Part shown: positions 18,413 through 26,253 of the stretch, in pieces
How positions within the stretch are numbered: the stretch's first letter is position 1
Layout of the letters: every line of letters starts with the position of its first letter
Source: Vibrio sp. NTOU-M3
Lineage (GTDB): Bacteria > Pseudomonadota > Gammaproteobacteria > Enterobacterales > Vibrionaceae
DNA length: 64,000 bases
Assembly (NCBI RefSeq): GCF_040869035.1
Contig: NZ_CP162100.1
Span: 1,488,001 to 1,552,000, forward strand
Direction of reading: 5' to 3'
The notes under the pieces: model-generated
The model's input: only the letters and a program-made list of their open reading frames with translations
The model's database searches: none
Told to the model about the DNA's origin: nothing
Translations under genes and position numbers: made by a program

Positions 18413-20032
18413 ATGAAATGGAGCCGTATCAGCTTTCGTAAACGGATGCTGATTATCATGACACTTTCAGGTTTGTTAGAGCTGCTTATCCTTGTTGCTG
18501 CTGGCTTTTTTTATGTCAAACACGCTCAAGAAGAAGAAATGGGGCTCAAAGCCTTAGGTGTGGCTTCATTCCTTGCCAAGTCGCCTTATGTTATCGAAAT
18601 GATTGAAGCAGGAAGTGGTGAGCAATATCAGCAGCGATATCGTGATTTAACGAATTTGATTGGTGCTGCGTTTATTGTTATTGGCGATAAAAACGGAATT
18701 CGATTGGTTCATCCGGTTGATGAGCGTATTGGCAAGCCAATGAAAGGGGGAGATAACAGCCGAGCCTTAGTTCATGGTGAGTCCTATGTTTCATTAGCAA
18801 AAGGGTCTTTGGGTTATTCCGTTCGAGGTAAATCTGCGGTCTACAATCAGCAAGGTCAGATCATTGGCGTTGTATCAGTCGGCTATCTCATCGAAAGGCT
18901 ACAAGATAGGGTTGAGCCGTTTCTCTACTTTTTGATCATCATGGCGTTTATTGTAGTTGCCGCAAATGCCGTTGTATCTAGTTATGCTTCTCGTCGTTTC
19001 CAAAAAGCCATCTTCGGTTTTGAGCCAGAAGAAATCGGTCGTTTATATGTCGAAATGGACGTGACATTAGAAACGTTAAAAGAAGGAATTTTGAGTATCG
19101 ATGGCGACGGTAAGTTACGATCTATCAATAAAAGTGCATGCCAAATTCTAGGATTAATAAAAGAAAACTGCATTAATCGACCATTGAGTGAGGTTCTGCC
19201 TGATAGTGACTTACAGTTGGTATTGCAAACCGGAAGAACCGATCACGATATTAATCTTTATCTGAATGAACAACGGTTAATTGCAAACAGAAGTCCCATT
19301 GTGGTTGATGGCAAAGTCGTGGGAGCCGTGTCCAGTTTTCGTTTGCGTGATGAACTTAATGAGCTGACGGAGCAACTTGCGCAAACCAAAGAGTATGCGG
19401 AAATGTTGCGCTCACAAACTCATGAGCATCGTAACAAGCTCAATACGATCAGTGGTTTGGTACAAATGGGAGAGCTGGATGCGGTACAAAACTTGATCGG
19501 CCAAGAAACTGCGCACTATCAGAGCCTAATTGAGTTCTTACGAGAAACGATTAAAGACCCATTGATTGCGGGGATGTTATTAGGAAAAACAGAGCGAGCC
19601 CGCGAGTTAGGGTTGGAGATAGTCGTAGAAGAGGGGTCGCGTTTAGAACCGTTACCGAAAAGGATTAATGCAGAAGATATCGTGACGATTGTCGGTAATT
19701 TGATTGATAACGCTTTTGATGCTGTAAGGACTGCGATTAAGAATGATAAGGCGTTTTCAGTGACTCGCAGGAGTATTGAGGTTTCGATCAGTGATTACGG
19801 CAATGAAGTTATTTTAGAAGTGCTCGATCAAGGCTGTGGTTTACCACCAGAACTTGAACCTCAAAGCTTATTGCAGCGTGGTGTATCGAGCAAAGACAAA
19901 AGTACGCGTGGAGTAGGGCTTTATTTAGTGAACAATTTGGCCCAGAGATACCATGGAGAACTTGAAATGGTAAACAATAAGGAATTTGGTACCAGGATGA
20001 CGGTATATTTGCCTAAGGAAGATCAGGCATGA
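18413..20032 (+). CDS. DcuS/CitA-family sensor histidine kinase
   Basis: Membrane sensor kinase of 539 residues in the CitA/DcuS group that typically senses C4-dicarboxylates, citrate or related acids. Two membrane helices (about 13-33 and 171-193) flank a periplasmic PAS-like (PDC) domain of about 135 residues. A cytoplasmic PAS domain follows (about 220-320), then the DcuS-type phosphoacceptor region SQTHEHRNKLNTISGLV with probable phospho-site H337. The ATPase domain has VGNLIDNAFDAV (N box), EVLDQGCGLPP (G1) and STRGVGLYLVNNLAQRYHG (G2). The ATG at 18413 has AGGGAG upstream. Its stop codon overlaps the start of the response regulator. No carboxylate transporter is adjacent, so the ligand is open. 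Confidence 0.93.
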   Translation: MKWSRISFRKRMLIIMTLSGLLELLILVAAGFFYVKHAQEEEMGLKALGVASFLAKSPYVIEMIEAGSGEQYQQRYRDLTNLIGAAFIVIGDKNGIRLVHPVDERIGKPMKGGDNSRALVHGESYVSLAKGSLGYSVRGKSAVYNQQGQIIGVVSVGYLIERLQDRVEPFLYFLIIMAFIVVAANAVVSSYASRRFQKAIFGFEPEEIGRLYVEMDVTLETLKEGILSIDGDGKLRSINKSACQILGLIKENCINRPLSEVLPDSDLQLVLQTGRTDHDINLYLNEQRLIANRSPIVVDGKVVGAVSSFRLRDELNELTEQLAQTKEYAEMLRSQTHEHRNKLNTISGLVQMGELDAVQNLIGQETAHYQSLIEFLRETIKDPLIAGMLLGKTERARELGLEIVVEEGSRLEPLPKRINAEDIVTIVGNLIDNAFDAVRTAIKNDKAFSVTRRSIEVSISDYGNEVILEVLDQGCGLPPELEPQSLLQRGVSSKDKSTRGVGLYLVNNLAQRYHGELEMVNNKEFGTRMTVYLPKEDQA

Positions 20033-20712
20033 CAACGCAAACAAAAGTAATGATCATCGAAGATGACATTGCAATTGCACAGCTACACCAGCGCTATATA
20101 GAGCAAATCGGTGGGTTTGAAATTGTGGGTATAGCGACAACAAAAGCTGAGGCAGAAATCCAGCTCGATGTACTTCAGCCCGAGCTTTTGCTTCTTGATG
20201 TTTACCTCCCTGACGGGACTGGCTTGGATATATTACAAGCGCTTCGTAGCAAAAATTATAGTGGTGATGCGATATTGATAACCGCTGCTCGGGATGTCGA
20301 AACACTACAACAAGCCATGCGCGGCGGTGTGGTTGACTATCTCTTAAAGCCGGTGATTTTCCCGCGATTAGAAGCGGCACTCAAGAAACACGCATTACAA
20401 AAGCAACAACTGACAGAAATGTCTAACCTTGACCAGAGCTTGGTCGATAAGATGCTGCAATCAAGCAATAACAGTAATCAACCACAACGTTTACCAAAGG
20501 GCATTGACAGTGTGACGTTGGATAAGATTAGAGCGCTATTTAATGACCCCTCTCCGTTAACTGCTGATGAAGCAGGGGAAAGAATTGGTGCGAGTAGGAC
20601 GACAGCACGACGTTATCTTGAATATTTAATCAGTACTGGAGAGCTGGAAGCGGATCTTCACTACGGCTCAGTGGGAAGACCTGAACGTAGTTATAAAAAG
20701 GTAAGTCGATAA
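20029..20712 (+). CDS. DcuR/CitB-family response regulator
   Basis: Cytoplasmic transcriptional regulator of 227 residues, partner of the kinase whose gene it overlaps by four bases (ATGA). The receiver domain has the acidic pocket EDD (residues 11-13), phospho-site D57 (LLLLDVYLPDGTGLDIL), a conserved T/A (LITAARD) and lysine (LLKPV). The C-terminal part contains an HTH of the CitB/DcuR type (LTADEAGERIGASRTTARRY, LEYLISTGELEADLHYGSVG). Family members activate transport or fermentation genes for organic acids. The two solute-binding-like genes directly downstream are the obvious candidate targets (inference). Confidence 0.94.
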   Translation: MTTQTKVMIIEDDIAIAQLHQRYIEQIGGFEIVGIATTKAEAEIQLDVLQPELLLLDVYLPDGTGLDILQALRSKNYSGDAILITAARDVETLQQAMRGGVVDYLLKPVIFPRLEAALKKHALQKQQLTEMSNLDQSLVDKMLQSSNNSNQPQRLPKGIDSVTLDKIRALFNDPSPLTADEAGERIGASRTTARRYLEYLISTGELEADLHYGSVGRPERSYKKVSR

Positions 20713-20784
20713 TTTTCTAGACGGTAAGTAGAACGCCGCCTACAGTTTAATGATAACAAGCAGAACGAGTTTCTCGGGGTTATC

Positions 20785-21546
20785 ATGCGCTTAGTAAAGT
20801 GGATATGTATTTTTATCTTGGCTTTGTCTACTCAGGCATTGTCAGCTCAGTTAAATGAGCTGACTTTTATCACGGAAGAATACCCTCCTTACAATTATGT
20901 CGAAAATGGTCGCACTCAGGGAATCGCAGTTGATTTACTACTTGAGGCAAGTGAAGTCGCTGGTACACCGCTTAAACGTGAAGAAATTTTGGTTCAACCA
21001 TGGGCCAGAGGATATCGCTCAACATTGGTTAAAAATAACACCGTCTTGTTTTCAACGACACGGACTGAATTACGGGAACATTTGTTTCAATGGGTTGGTC
21101 CGCTTAGTGACACTCGAATTGTGGTGCTAGCTAAAAAATCTCTTGGCGCAAAAATCATCTCACCAGTTGATTTAGCGAAATTTCGAATCGGTGTGATCCG
21201 AGATGATGTAGGGGAACAGTTGCTACTGGAATTAGGCGTCCCACGCAATTCCATGGTGGAAAGTTCTCACGCAGAAATACTGGCTAATCAATTGTACAAA
21301 GGAAGAACTGATCTTTGGGCATATGAGGAAAATGTAGCCAAGTGGTGGTTGAGCCAAGCGGGGTATGACCTTAACCAGTTTGAAGTTGTTTATGTCTTGC
21401 AACAAGGCGAGTTGTATTACGCATTTAATGCCAATATCAGTGAAGAGATTGTGGCGTCACTACAAAACGCGATTAATAAACTTAAACATGACATTAATGA
21501 AGATGGGACCAGCCAATATGAATCGATTGTCAAAAAATATTGGTAA
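20785..21546 (+). CDS. Periplasmic solute-binding protein, family 3 type
   Basis: Exported protein of 253 residues with a signal peptide (ICIFILALSTQALS) and the fold signature of bacterial extracellular solute-binding family 3: LTFITEEYPPYNYVENGRTQ at the mature N-terminus, GIAVDLLLEAS, and late segments ISEEIVASLQNAINKLK and YESIVKKYW. No ABC permease or ATPase gene is adjacent, so it may be an orphan binding protein or a ligand-presenting partner for the neighbouring sensor kinase. It lies 72 bp after the response regulator and 25 bp before a second, related gene. Confidence 0.88.
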   Translation: MRLVKWICIFILALSTQALSAQLNELTFITEEYPPYNYVENGRTQGIAVDLLLEASEVAGTPLKREEILVQPWARGYRSTLVKNNTVLFSTTRTELREHLFQWVGPLSDTRIVVLAKKSLGAKIISPVDLAKFRIGVIRDDVGEQLLLELGVPRNSMVESSHAEILANQLYKGRTDLWAYEENVAKWWLSQAGYDLNQFEVVYVLQQGELYYAFNANISEEIVASLQNAINKLKHDINEDGTSQYESIVKKYW

Positions 21547-21571
21547 GAATTGAGCGGAGGGCGATAAGAAA

Positions 21572-22375
21572 ATGAATGGTGCTGTGGGTCAATTTATTCG
21601 TATTGTTGCGCTATGTTTGATTACTAATTCGACTCTGGCTTCAGAGCTAACATTAGTCATGCCTTCTCAGCTTGATAAAGGGCACCGCTATTATCATGAG
21701 TTGCTCTACGAAGCATTGTTAGCACAAGGGTTGAAGCTCCACATTGAAGTTCCCAGTGCTCACATACCGCAAAAGCGGGCATTCAAGATGCTAGAGCGGA
21801 ACAAGCTTGATATTGCTTGGATGATTCCTACCAAACAACGTGACCAAAAATACACCATAGTGGATGTACCACTCACAGGTGGATTGATTGGGCGCCGAGT
21901 CCTATTGATACCGCCAGAGCTGCAACCCGCATTTAACATGATTCATTCCCTTGACGATTTGAGAGCGTCAGGGCTTGTCGCTGGGCTTGGCGTCAAATGG
22001 TTTGATGTCAAAGTATGGCAAGCGAGCGGGCTTGCATATTACCCTCAAGATGGAGAGTGGCGTGAGATCTATCCAAAACTAAGTGTTGATGGCGATGTAA
22101 ATTACTTTCCTAGAGGCATGAATGAAATCATTGCCGAGGCAAACCTTCATAGTTATTTAGCGATTGAACAGCGACTGATCCTCGAATACAGCAAGGACTT
22201 CAAATTTTATCTAAGTGGTAATGCAGCAAAGTATAAGCCAATAATAGAAAAAGCATTAAAGGAAGCTCAAGAGTCGGGATTGATGGACAAGCTAATGCAG
22301 AAGTATTGGACCAATACGTTTGACCGTTTAAATCTTGAAGAGCGGATTGTTATTAAGCTAACGCAACCTGAATGA
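21572..22375 (+). CDS. Periplasmic solute-binding-like protein
   Basis: Second exported binding-protein-like product, 267 residues. The signal peptide (FIRIVALCLITNSTLASE) is followed by LTLVMPSQLDKGHRYYHELL, a central hinge region and a C-terminal helix ending MDKLMQKYWTNTF. The layout resembles a type II periplasmic binding fold, but the primary sequence is further from family 3 than its neighbour. A ribosome-binding site GGAGGG lies about 12 bases before the ATG. Together with the previous gene it forms a pair downstream of the two-component system, with no transporter genes. Confidence 0.8.
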   Translation: MNGAVGQFIRIVALCLITNSTLASELTLVMPSQLDKGHRYYHELLYEALLAQGLKLHIEVPSAHIPQKRAFKMLERNKLDIAWMIPTKQRDQKYTIVDVPLTGGLIGRRVLLIPPELQPAFNMIHSLDDLRASGLVAGLGVKWFDVKVWQASGLAYYPQDGEWREIYPKLSVDGDVNYFPRGMNEIIAEANLHSYLAIEQRLILEYSKDFKFYLSGNAAKYKPIIEKALKEAQESGLMDKLMQKYWTNTFDRLNLEERIVIKLTQPE

Positions 22376-22508
22376 ATTGTTGCTAGAAGTAACAATGATG
22401 GGTAGAGGAAAGCCATAATATCGCAAAAACCTCATTTGTTGCTTGATGAAAGCGCGGAAAAACGAATAATTAAGGTAATTTCAAAGAATTGAGAGTTTAG
22501 TTGCCTGA

Positions 22509-23165
22509 ATGGAAAGTATTTTTATCGTCGTTCTTCTGCTGATCGTGTTCTTTTGGTTCATCCAAAATCGCTATTTAAAGCAAGACGAACTGAAAGACGC
22601 CAGTTACAAAAAGAAAGGCCCGTTGCTAACAATGAAAGAGAGTGCATTTCTTAACGCACTAATTTCTGCTATCGGTGAGCACGGTGTAGTGATGGCAAAA
22701 GTGAATATGACGACAGTTGTAACGCCATTAGAAACCAATAAAAAGAAATGGTTTATTGCAAACTCGCGTATTTCAAAGAGTTACTTTCAATTTGTTGTGT
22801 GTGACCCTCGCTCGCTAGACATTCGTGTTGCAATTGAGCTTGATGATGGCGTTGAACTAAATAAAGGCAAAGTTGAGCGTCAAAAATTACTGATGCACGT
22901 CTGTAAAACAGCCAACATTCCACTGATTGGTGCCTCCATCAAACACAGTTATCAAGTGGGAAAACTGAGACGCTTACTTGCGGCACATATTGATTTGATT
23001 GAGCCGGAAAAAGAAGTGCGTTTTTGCAAACGGTGTGGCAGTCCTATGGTCATCAAAACAGCAAGCCAAGGTGAATTTAAAGGCAGACGTTTCTTTACCT
23101 GTAGTCGACAGCCTCATTGTACTTACACGGAAAACTATAATGTTGTGTTTGATGAAGATGAGTAG
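22509..23165 (+). CDS. DUF2726 nuclease-like protein with C-terminal zinc ribbon
   Basis: Membrane-anchored protein of 218 residues. An N-terminal hydrophobic helix (IFIVVLLLIVFFWFIQNRYL) is followed by a DUF2726 domain (about 45-165). That domain is related to restriction-endonuclease-like folds and shows MKESAFLNALISAIG, IAIELDDGVELNKGK and VERQKLLMHVCKTANIPLI. The C-terminus is a topoisomerase-type zinc ribbon: CKRCGSPMV then FFTCSRQPHCTYTENY, with four cysteines. DUF2726 plus a topoisomerase-like zinc finger is known as a combination in gammaproteobacteria, but the function is not established. It stands alone between the binding-protein pair and the diguanylate cyclase. Confidence 0.85.
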   Translation: MESIFIVVLLLIVFFWFIQNRYLKQDELKDASYKKKGPLLTMKESAFLNALISAIGEHGVVMAKVNMTTVVTPLETNKKKWFIANSRISKSYFQFVVCDPRSLDIRVAIELDDGVELNKGKVERQKLLMHVCKTANIPLIGASIKHSYQVGKLRRLLAAHIDLIEPEKEVRFCKRCGSPMVIKTASQGEFKGRRFFTCSRQPHCTYTENYNVVFDEDE

Positions 23166-23188
23166 ATGATTCAAACTCAAGCAATATC

Positions 23189-24229
23189 TTAAGAGCAAGT
23201 CACTTTGGCTTGCTCTTTTTTGTTGTAGACCATCACTTGGTTACGCCCATTTTGTTTTGCTTTATAGAGCTCTTTATCTGCGAGAGCCAATACTTCATCA
23301 AGATTTGCAAACTTATCACATTGATAAATGCCGATGCTGGCTGTTAACTGGATTGGAGTAGTTGCATCGTTGAACTGAAACTGTTGGATGGCAAAACGTA
23401 TTTTTTCCGCCTTTAAATGTGCCTCATGACTGTCAGTATTGTGCAATGCAATACAAAATTCTTCACCGCCAATTCGATAGACTAAATGTTCATCAGATTG
23501 TGCGTCGATTAATGAGGCTGTCTGAATTAAAACTTTATCACCAACATCGTGGCCGTATTGATCGTTCACCGCCTTAAAAAAATCGAGATCTAGAATGAGT
23601 AAAGAAAGAGGGACTTGCTTACTTTCTCTGCGGTAGCGGTCAAAGTTGTGGCTCAAAGCGTGTCGATTATAAACTCCGGTTAACGCATCGCGTGATGCTA
23701 ACTGCCCGAGAGCCGCCTCGGAGGTTTTCCGCTTTATCTCAAGTACATGAGAGGTGATCCATATGCAGAGGTAACATAGGAGAAGATTAATAAGCAGCTC
23801 AATGTTACTGAAATCAAACCGGCATACTTTGAAAATAATATTGCTAAGAAGAACAGTAAACGCAATGCCACTCGCTAACATGCCATAGCGTTTACCGAGT
23901 AACAGATAAAATAAGACAGGAAACAAGCAGGACCAGATGAAAAAGCCACTTTCTAACGGACGAAGAAAAGTACCTGTGCTGACAATACCAATCAGGAAGT
24001 AGCTATAGATGTTACACCAAAGCAACGAGTAGCGTGCGTTGTAAGTACGATAGAACATCCACAATGAAAAGATACAAAATACAACCTCTAAGGTAGCCAT
24101 TGAATAGGACTGATTGCTTGCAATGTTAACCAATGCAAGAACGGCAGACACAACAGCAAGTAACGCGCTGCTCCAACGCAAAACGTCTTTTCTTAGTTGT
24201 CGTGAAGGCCTGAAAACATCCAAATCCAT
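23189..24229 (-). CDS. Membrane diguanylate cyclase, GGDEF domain
   Basis: Inner-membrane enzyme predicted to make cyclic di-GMP from two GTP; 346 residues. The N-terminal half (about 20-165) is a multi-helix membrane region of six or so hydrophobic segments without a recognisable sensor domain. The GGDEF domain starts near residue 178 (ASRDALTGVYNRHALSHNFD), has metal-binding DLDFFKAVNDQYGHDVGD and the active-site loop GGEEF, so it should be catalytically competent. Its last codons form one arm of a hairpin terminator for the convergent upstream gene. Output and signal are unknown. Confidence 0.93.
   Translation of the reverse strand: MDLDVFRPSRQLRKDVLRWSSALLAVVSAVLALVNIASNQSYSMATLEVVFCIFSLWMFYRTYNARYSLLWCNIYSYFLIGIVSTGTFLRPLESGFFIWSCLFPVLFYLLLGKRYGMLASGIAFTVLLSNIIFKVCRFDFSNIELLINLLLCYLCIWITSHVLEIKRKTSEAALGQLASRDALTGVYNRHALSHNFDRYRRESKQVPLSLLILDLDFFKAVNDQYGHDVGDKVLIQTASLIDAQSDEHLVYRIGGEEFCIALHNTDSHEAHLKAEKIRFAIQQFQFNDATTPIQLTASIGIYQCDKFANLDEVLALADKELYKAKQNGRNQVMVYNKKEQAKVTCS
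23191..23222 (+). terminator. Terminator embedded in the 3' end of the convergent gene
   Basis: AAGAGCAAG (23191-23199) and CTTGCTCTT (23209-23217) form a 9-bp stem, followed by TTTTTG. It ends the DUF2726 gene on the plus strand while lying wholly inside the last codons of the diguanylate cyclase gene on the minus strand. Confidence 0.85.
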
Positions 24230-24861
24230 GAGTACGCTGTGGGGTATAAAGTGGGTATTTTGTCAATCATTCAATGGTATTAGATCTTTGTATTTGTTCA
24301 ATAGCAGTTATGAATGGATGTCACAATATTAGAAAAAGGTTTATATGTCTTTTTTTAAGGTTTTATTTGAAAGTGTAAATGTTAAATATCCTATAAAACA
24401 TAAGGTTATTTTTGTATGTGCCATGTCTATGGCTTAATTGTTCGTTAATTTTTGTTACAAATATCTATACGAGCTATCGTGCGACTATGGAACTAAGTGA
24501 GATGAAAATAATTCATCATTCTTGCTCAAGGAAGTGAATAGCTTGCCGATAAAAATATAAGTTGAGATTGGGTAGACTAGACTCGGGCTAGAACCTACAT
24601 TTTAAAGACAAACAATCTGTTATGTTTTTTGGTTTCGTATTCAAGAAAGGTTATTAATTAAGCCAATGCATAACATGGGTGGGTTACCAGAACGTGTGGT
24701 TCTTTTAGGGAGATTACCTAAGTATTTGTTTCTGGGCATGATCGAGTAGTTGCATCGAGAGATTGTTAAGAGTAAAACTACTTAAAGTGTGGTGATGGTA
24801 CTTTGGATTTCACTCGCGAACCCGAATATAAACAATAATACTAAATTAAGACGTAACAAGT
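24230..24861. other. Long intergenic region between GGDEF and cheV genes
   Basis: About 630 bp of AT-rich sequence between divergent genes, carrying the promoters of both. I see no convincing open reading frame, tRNA or strong hairpin. The length leaves room for a long leader or a small RNA, but nothing in the sequence proves one. Confidence 0.4.
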
Positions 24862-25836
24862 ATGAGTCATTCAAGCAGCACAATATTAACCGAAAGTGGC
24901 ACAAATGAACTTGAGATCATTGAATTTCATCTCGAAAAACAATTGCCGGACGGTAGCACTAAGACGTGTTACTACGGGATAAATGTCGCAAAAGTTCGTG
25001 AAGTGATTCAGGTGCCAGAAACGACAGATTACCCAAATGCTCAGCCACATATGGTCGGGGTATTTTCTTCACGCGACATTTTAACGCCTTTGGTTGACCT
25101 TGCCGGATGGTTAGGCGTTCCTACCAGTAAAGATCTGACACGTAAATTTGTTATTGTTACTGACTTCAACCGAATGACCAACGGTTTCTTAATCGACAGT
25201 ATTAGCCGAATTCACCGCATTTCATGGAATGATGTTGAGTCTCCGAGCCAATTTTTGGAAGCGGGTGAGCAGGACTGTGTGGTTGCTGTTGTTCGTAAAG
25301 ATGGCAATCTCATCATGATCTTGGATTTCGAAAAGATCATCGCGGATATCAACCCTGAACTGAGTATGGAAAAATACGATGTTAAAGTTGATAAGACGGT
25401 CGACCTAAACCAACAAATGGTGACCAAACGTAATGCGAAAACAGTGATGGTGGTGGATGATTCAGCGTTCATCCGTAGCTTAATCCAAGATACTTTAGCG
25501 TCTGCGGGCTACAACATTATTTCGTGTAAAGATGGTGGCGAAGCACATGAGAAGTTGATGGAAATTGCTGAAGTTGCGAAGAAAGAAGACTTGCCAGTAC
25601 ATGAACTCGTAAATGCTGTTGTTACTGACGTAGAAATGCCTCGCATGGACGGCATGCACTTGGTCAAGCGCCTGCGTGAGAGTGATATGTATCGTGACAC
25701 ACCAATTATCATGTTCTCGTCTTTGATGAGTGATGATAACCGCGCGAAAGCCCTTGCTCTTGGTGCAAATGACACCATCACCAAACCGGAAATTGGGCGT
25801 ATGGTGAATCTCATGGATAAGTTTGTATTTAAGTAA
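24862..25836 (+). CDS. cheV: CheV chemotaxis coupling protein
   Basis: Cytoplasmic adaptor of 324 residues that links chemoreceptors to CheA and tunes signalling through phosphorylation. The N-terminal CheW-like domain (about 15-165) contains YYGINVAKVREVIQVPETTD and LVDLAGWLGVP. The C-terminal receiver domain (about 192-320) carries the acidic pair in MVVDDSAFIRS, phospho-site D256 (VVTDVEMPRMDGMHLVKRL), MFSSLMSDDNRAKAL and the lysine in ITKPE. Length and domain order match CheV. It is a single gene with its own terminator, not part of a chemotaxis operon; Vibrios usually carry several dispersed cheV copies. Confidence 0.95.
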   Translation: MSHSSSTILTESGTNELEIIEFHLEKQLPDGSTKTCYYGINVAKVREVIQVPETTDYPNAQPHMVGVFSSRDILTPLVDLAGWLGVPTSKDLTRKFVIVTDFNRMTNGFLIDSISRIHRISWNDVESPSQFLEAGEQDCVVAVVRKDGNLIMILDFEKIIADINPELSMEKYDVKVDKTVDLNQQMVTKRNAKTVMVVDDSAFIRSLIQDTLASAGYNIISCKDGGEAHEKLMEIAEVAKKEDLPVHELVNAVVTDVEMPRMDGMHLVKRLRESDMYRDTPIIMFSSLMSDDNRAKALALGANDTITKPEIGRMVNLMDKFVFK

Positions 25837-25851
25837 CCGTAAGCCTTTAGG

Positions 25852-25881
25852 AAACGCAGCTTAATTAAGCTGCGTTTTTTA
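25852..25881 (+). terminator. Terminator after cheV
   Basis: AAACGCAGCTTAA and TTAAGCTGCGTTT form a perfect 13-bp palindromic hairpin followed by TTTT, 16 bases after the cheV stop codon. Confidence 0.92.
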
Positions 25882-26253
25882 TGTCTATTCTTCCTTTTTG
25901 TATAATTTCGTTGTCAGCCGAATGTAGAACTACCGCACTTAACGAGATCATTATTTACGCTCAAGATCGATTTTCTCGCAAATGTGACACCTTGTTTGAA
26001 TCCTACAGTTTCTCCATAAACTCCTTCTACAAACTGTCGTCTGTTTCACGTAAATAGACTTCTTTGCGTAGTTTTTTGATCGAAAAAATGGCCCTTGTGT
26101 GAGTCATGGCTGGTTTTTATTTCTCCTCCCTTTGCTCTACGCCTTATCCTCTTGTTGTATAGGATGAGGAAATAAAATGCTTCATATTTATAACGTTAGC
26201 TTGTGGTGGTTTCACATCCACATGAGGGCATTTCCCTTTGAACGTGAACGAAT
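25882..26253. other. Promoter region of the amylopullulanase gene
   Basis: About 370 bp between cheV and the giant glycosidase gene. The right part carries the MalT-like boxes described separately. I see no open reading frame or RNA gene in the left part. Confidence 0.5.
26122..26169. promoter_or_regulatory. Cluster of three MalT-like boxes upstream of amylopullulanase
   Basis: Three sequences each match eight of ten positions of the MalT box GGGGAKGAGG: AGGGAGGAGA (minus strand, 26122-26131), GAGGATAAGG (minus strand, 26142-26151) and TAGGATGAGG (plus strand, 26160-26169). The last lies about 85 bp before the start codon, at a suitable distance from an AT-rich possible -10 (TTTATAAC, near 26188). 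MalT with maltotriose activates pullulanase and mal genes in enteric bacteria and Vibrio, so this fits the gene downstream. Confidence 0.65.
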
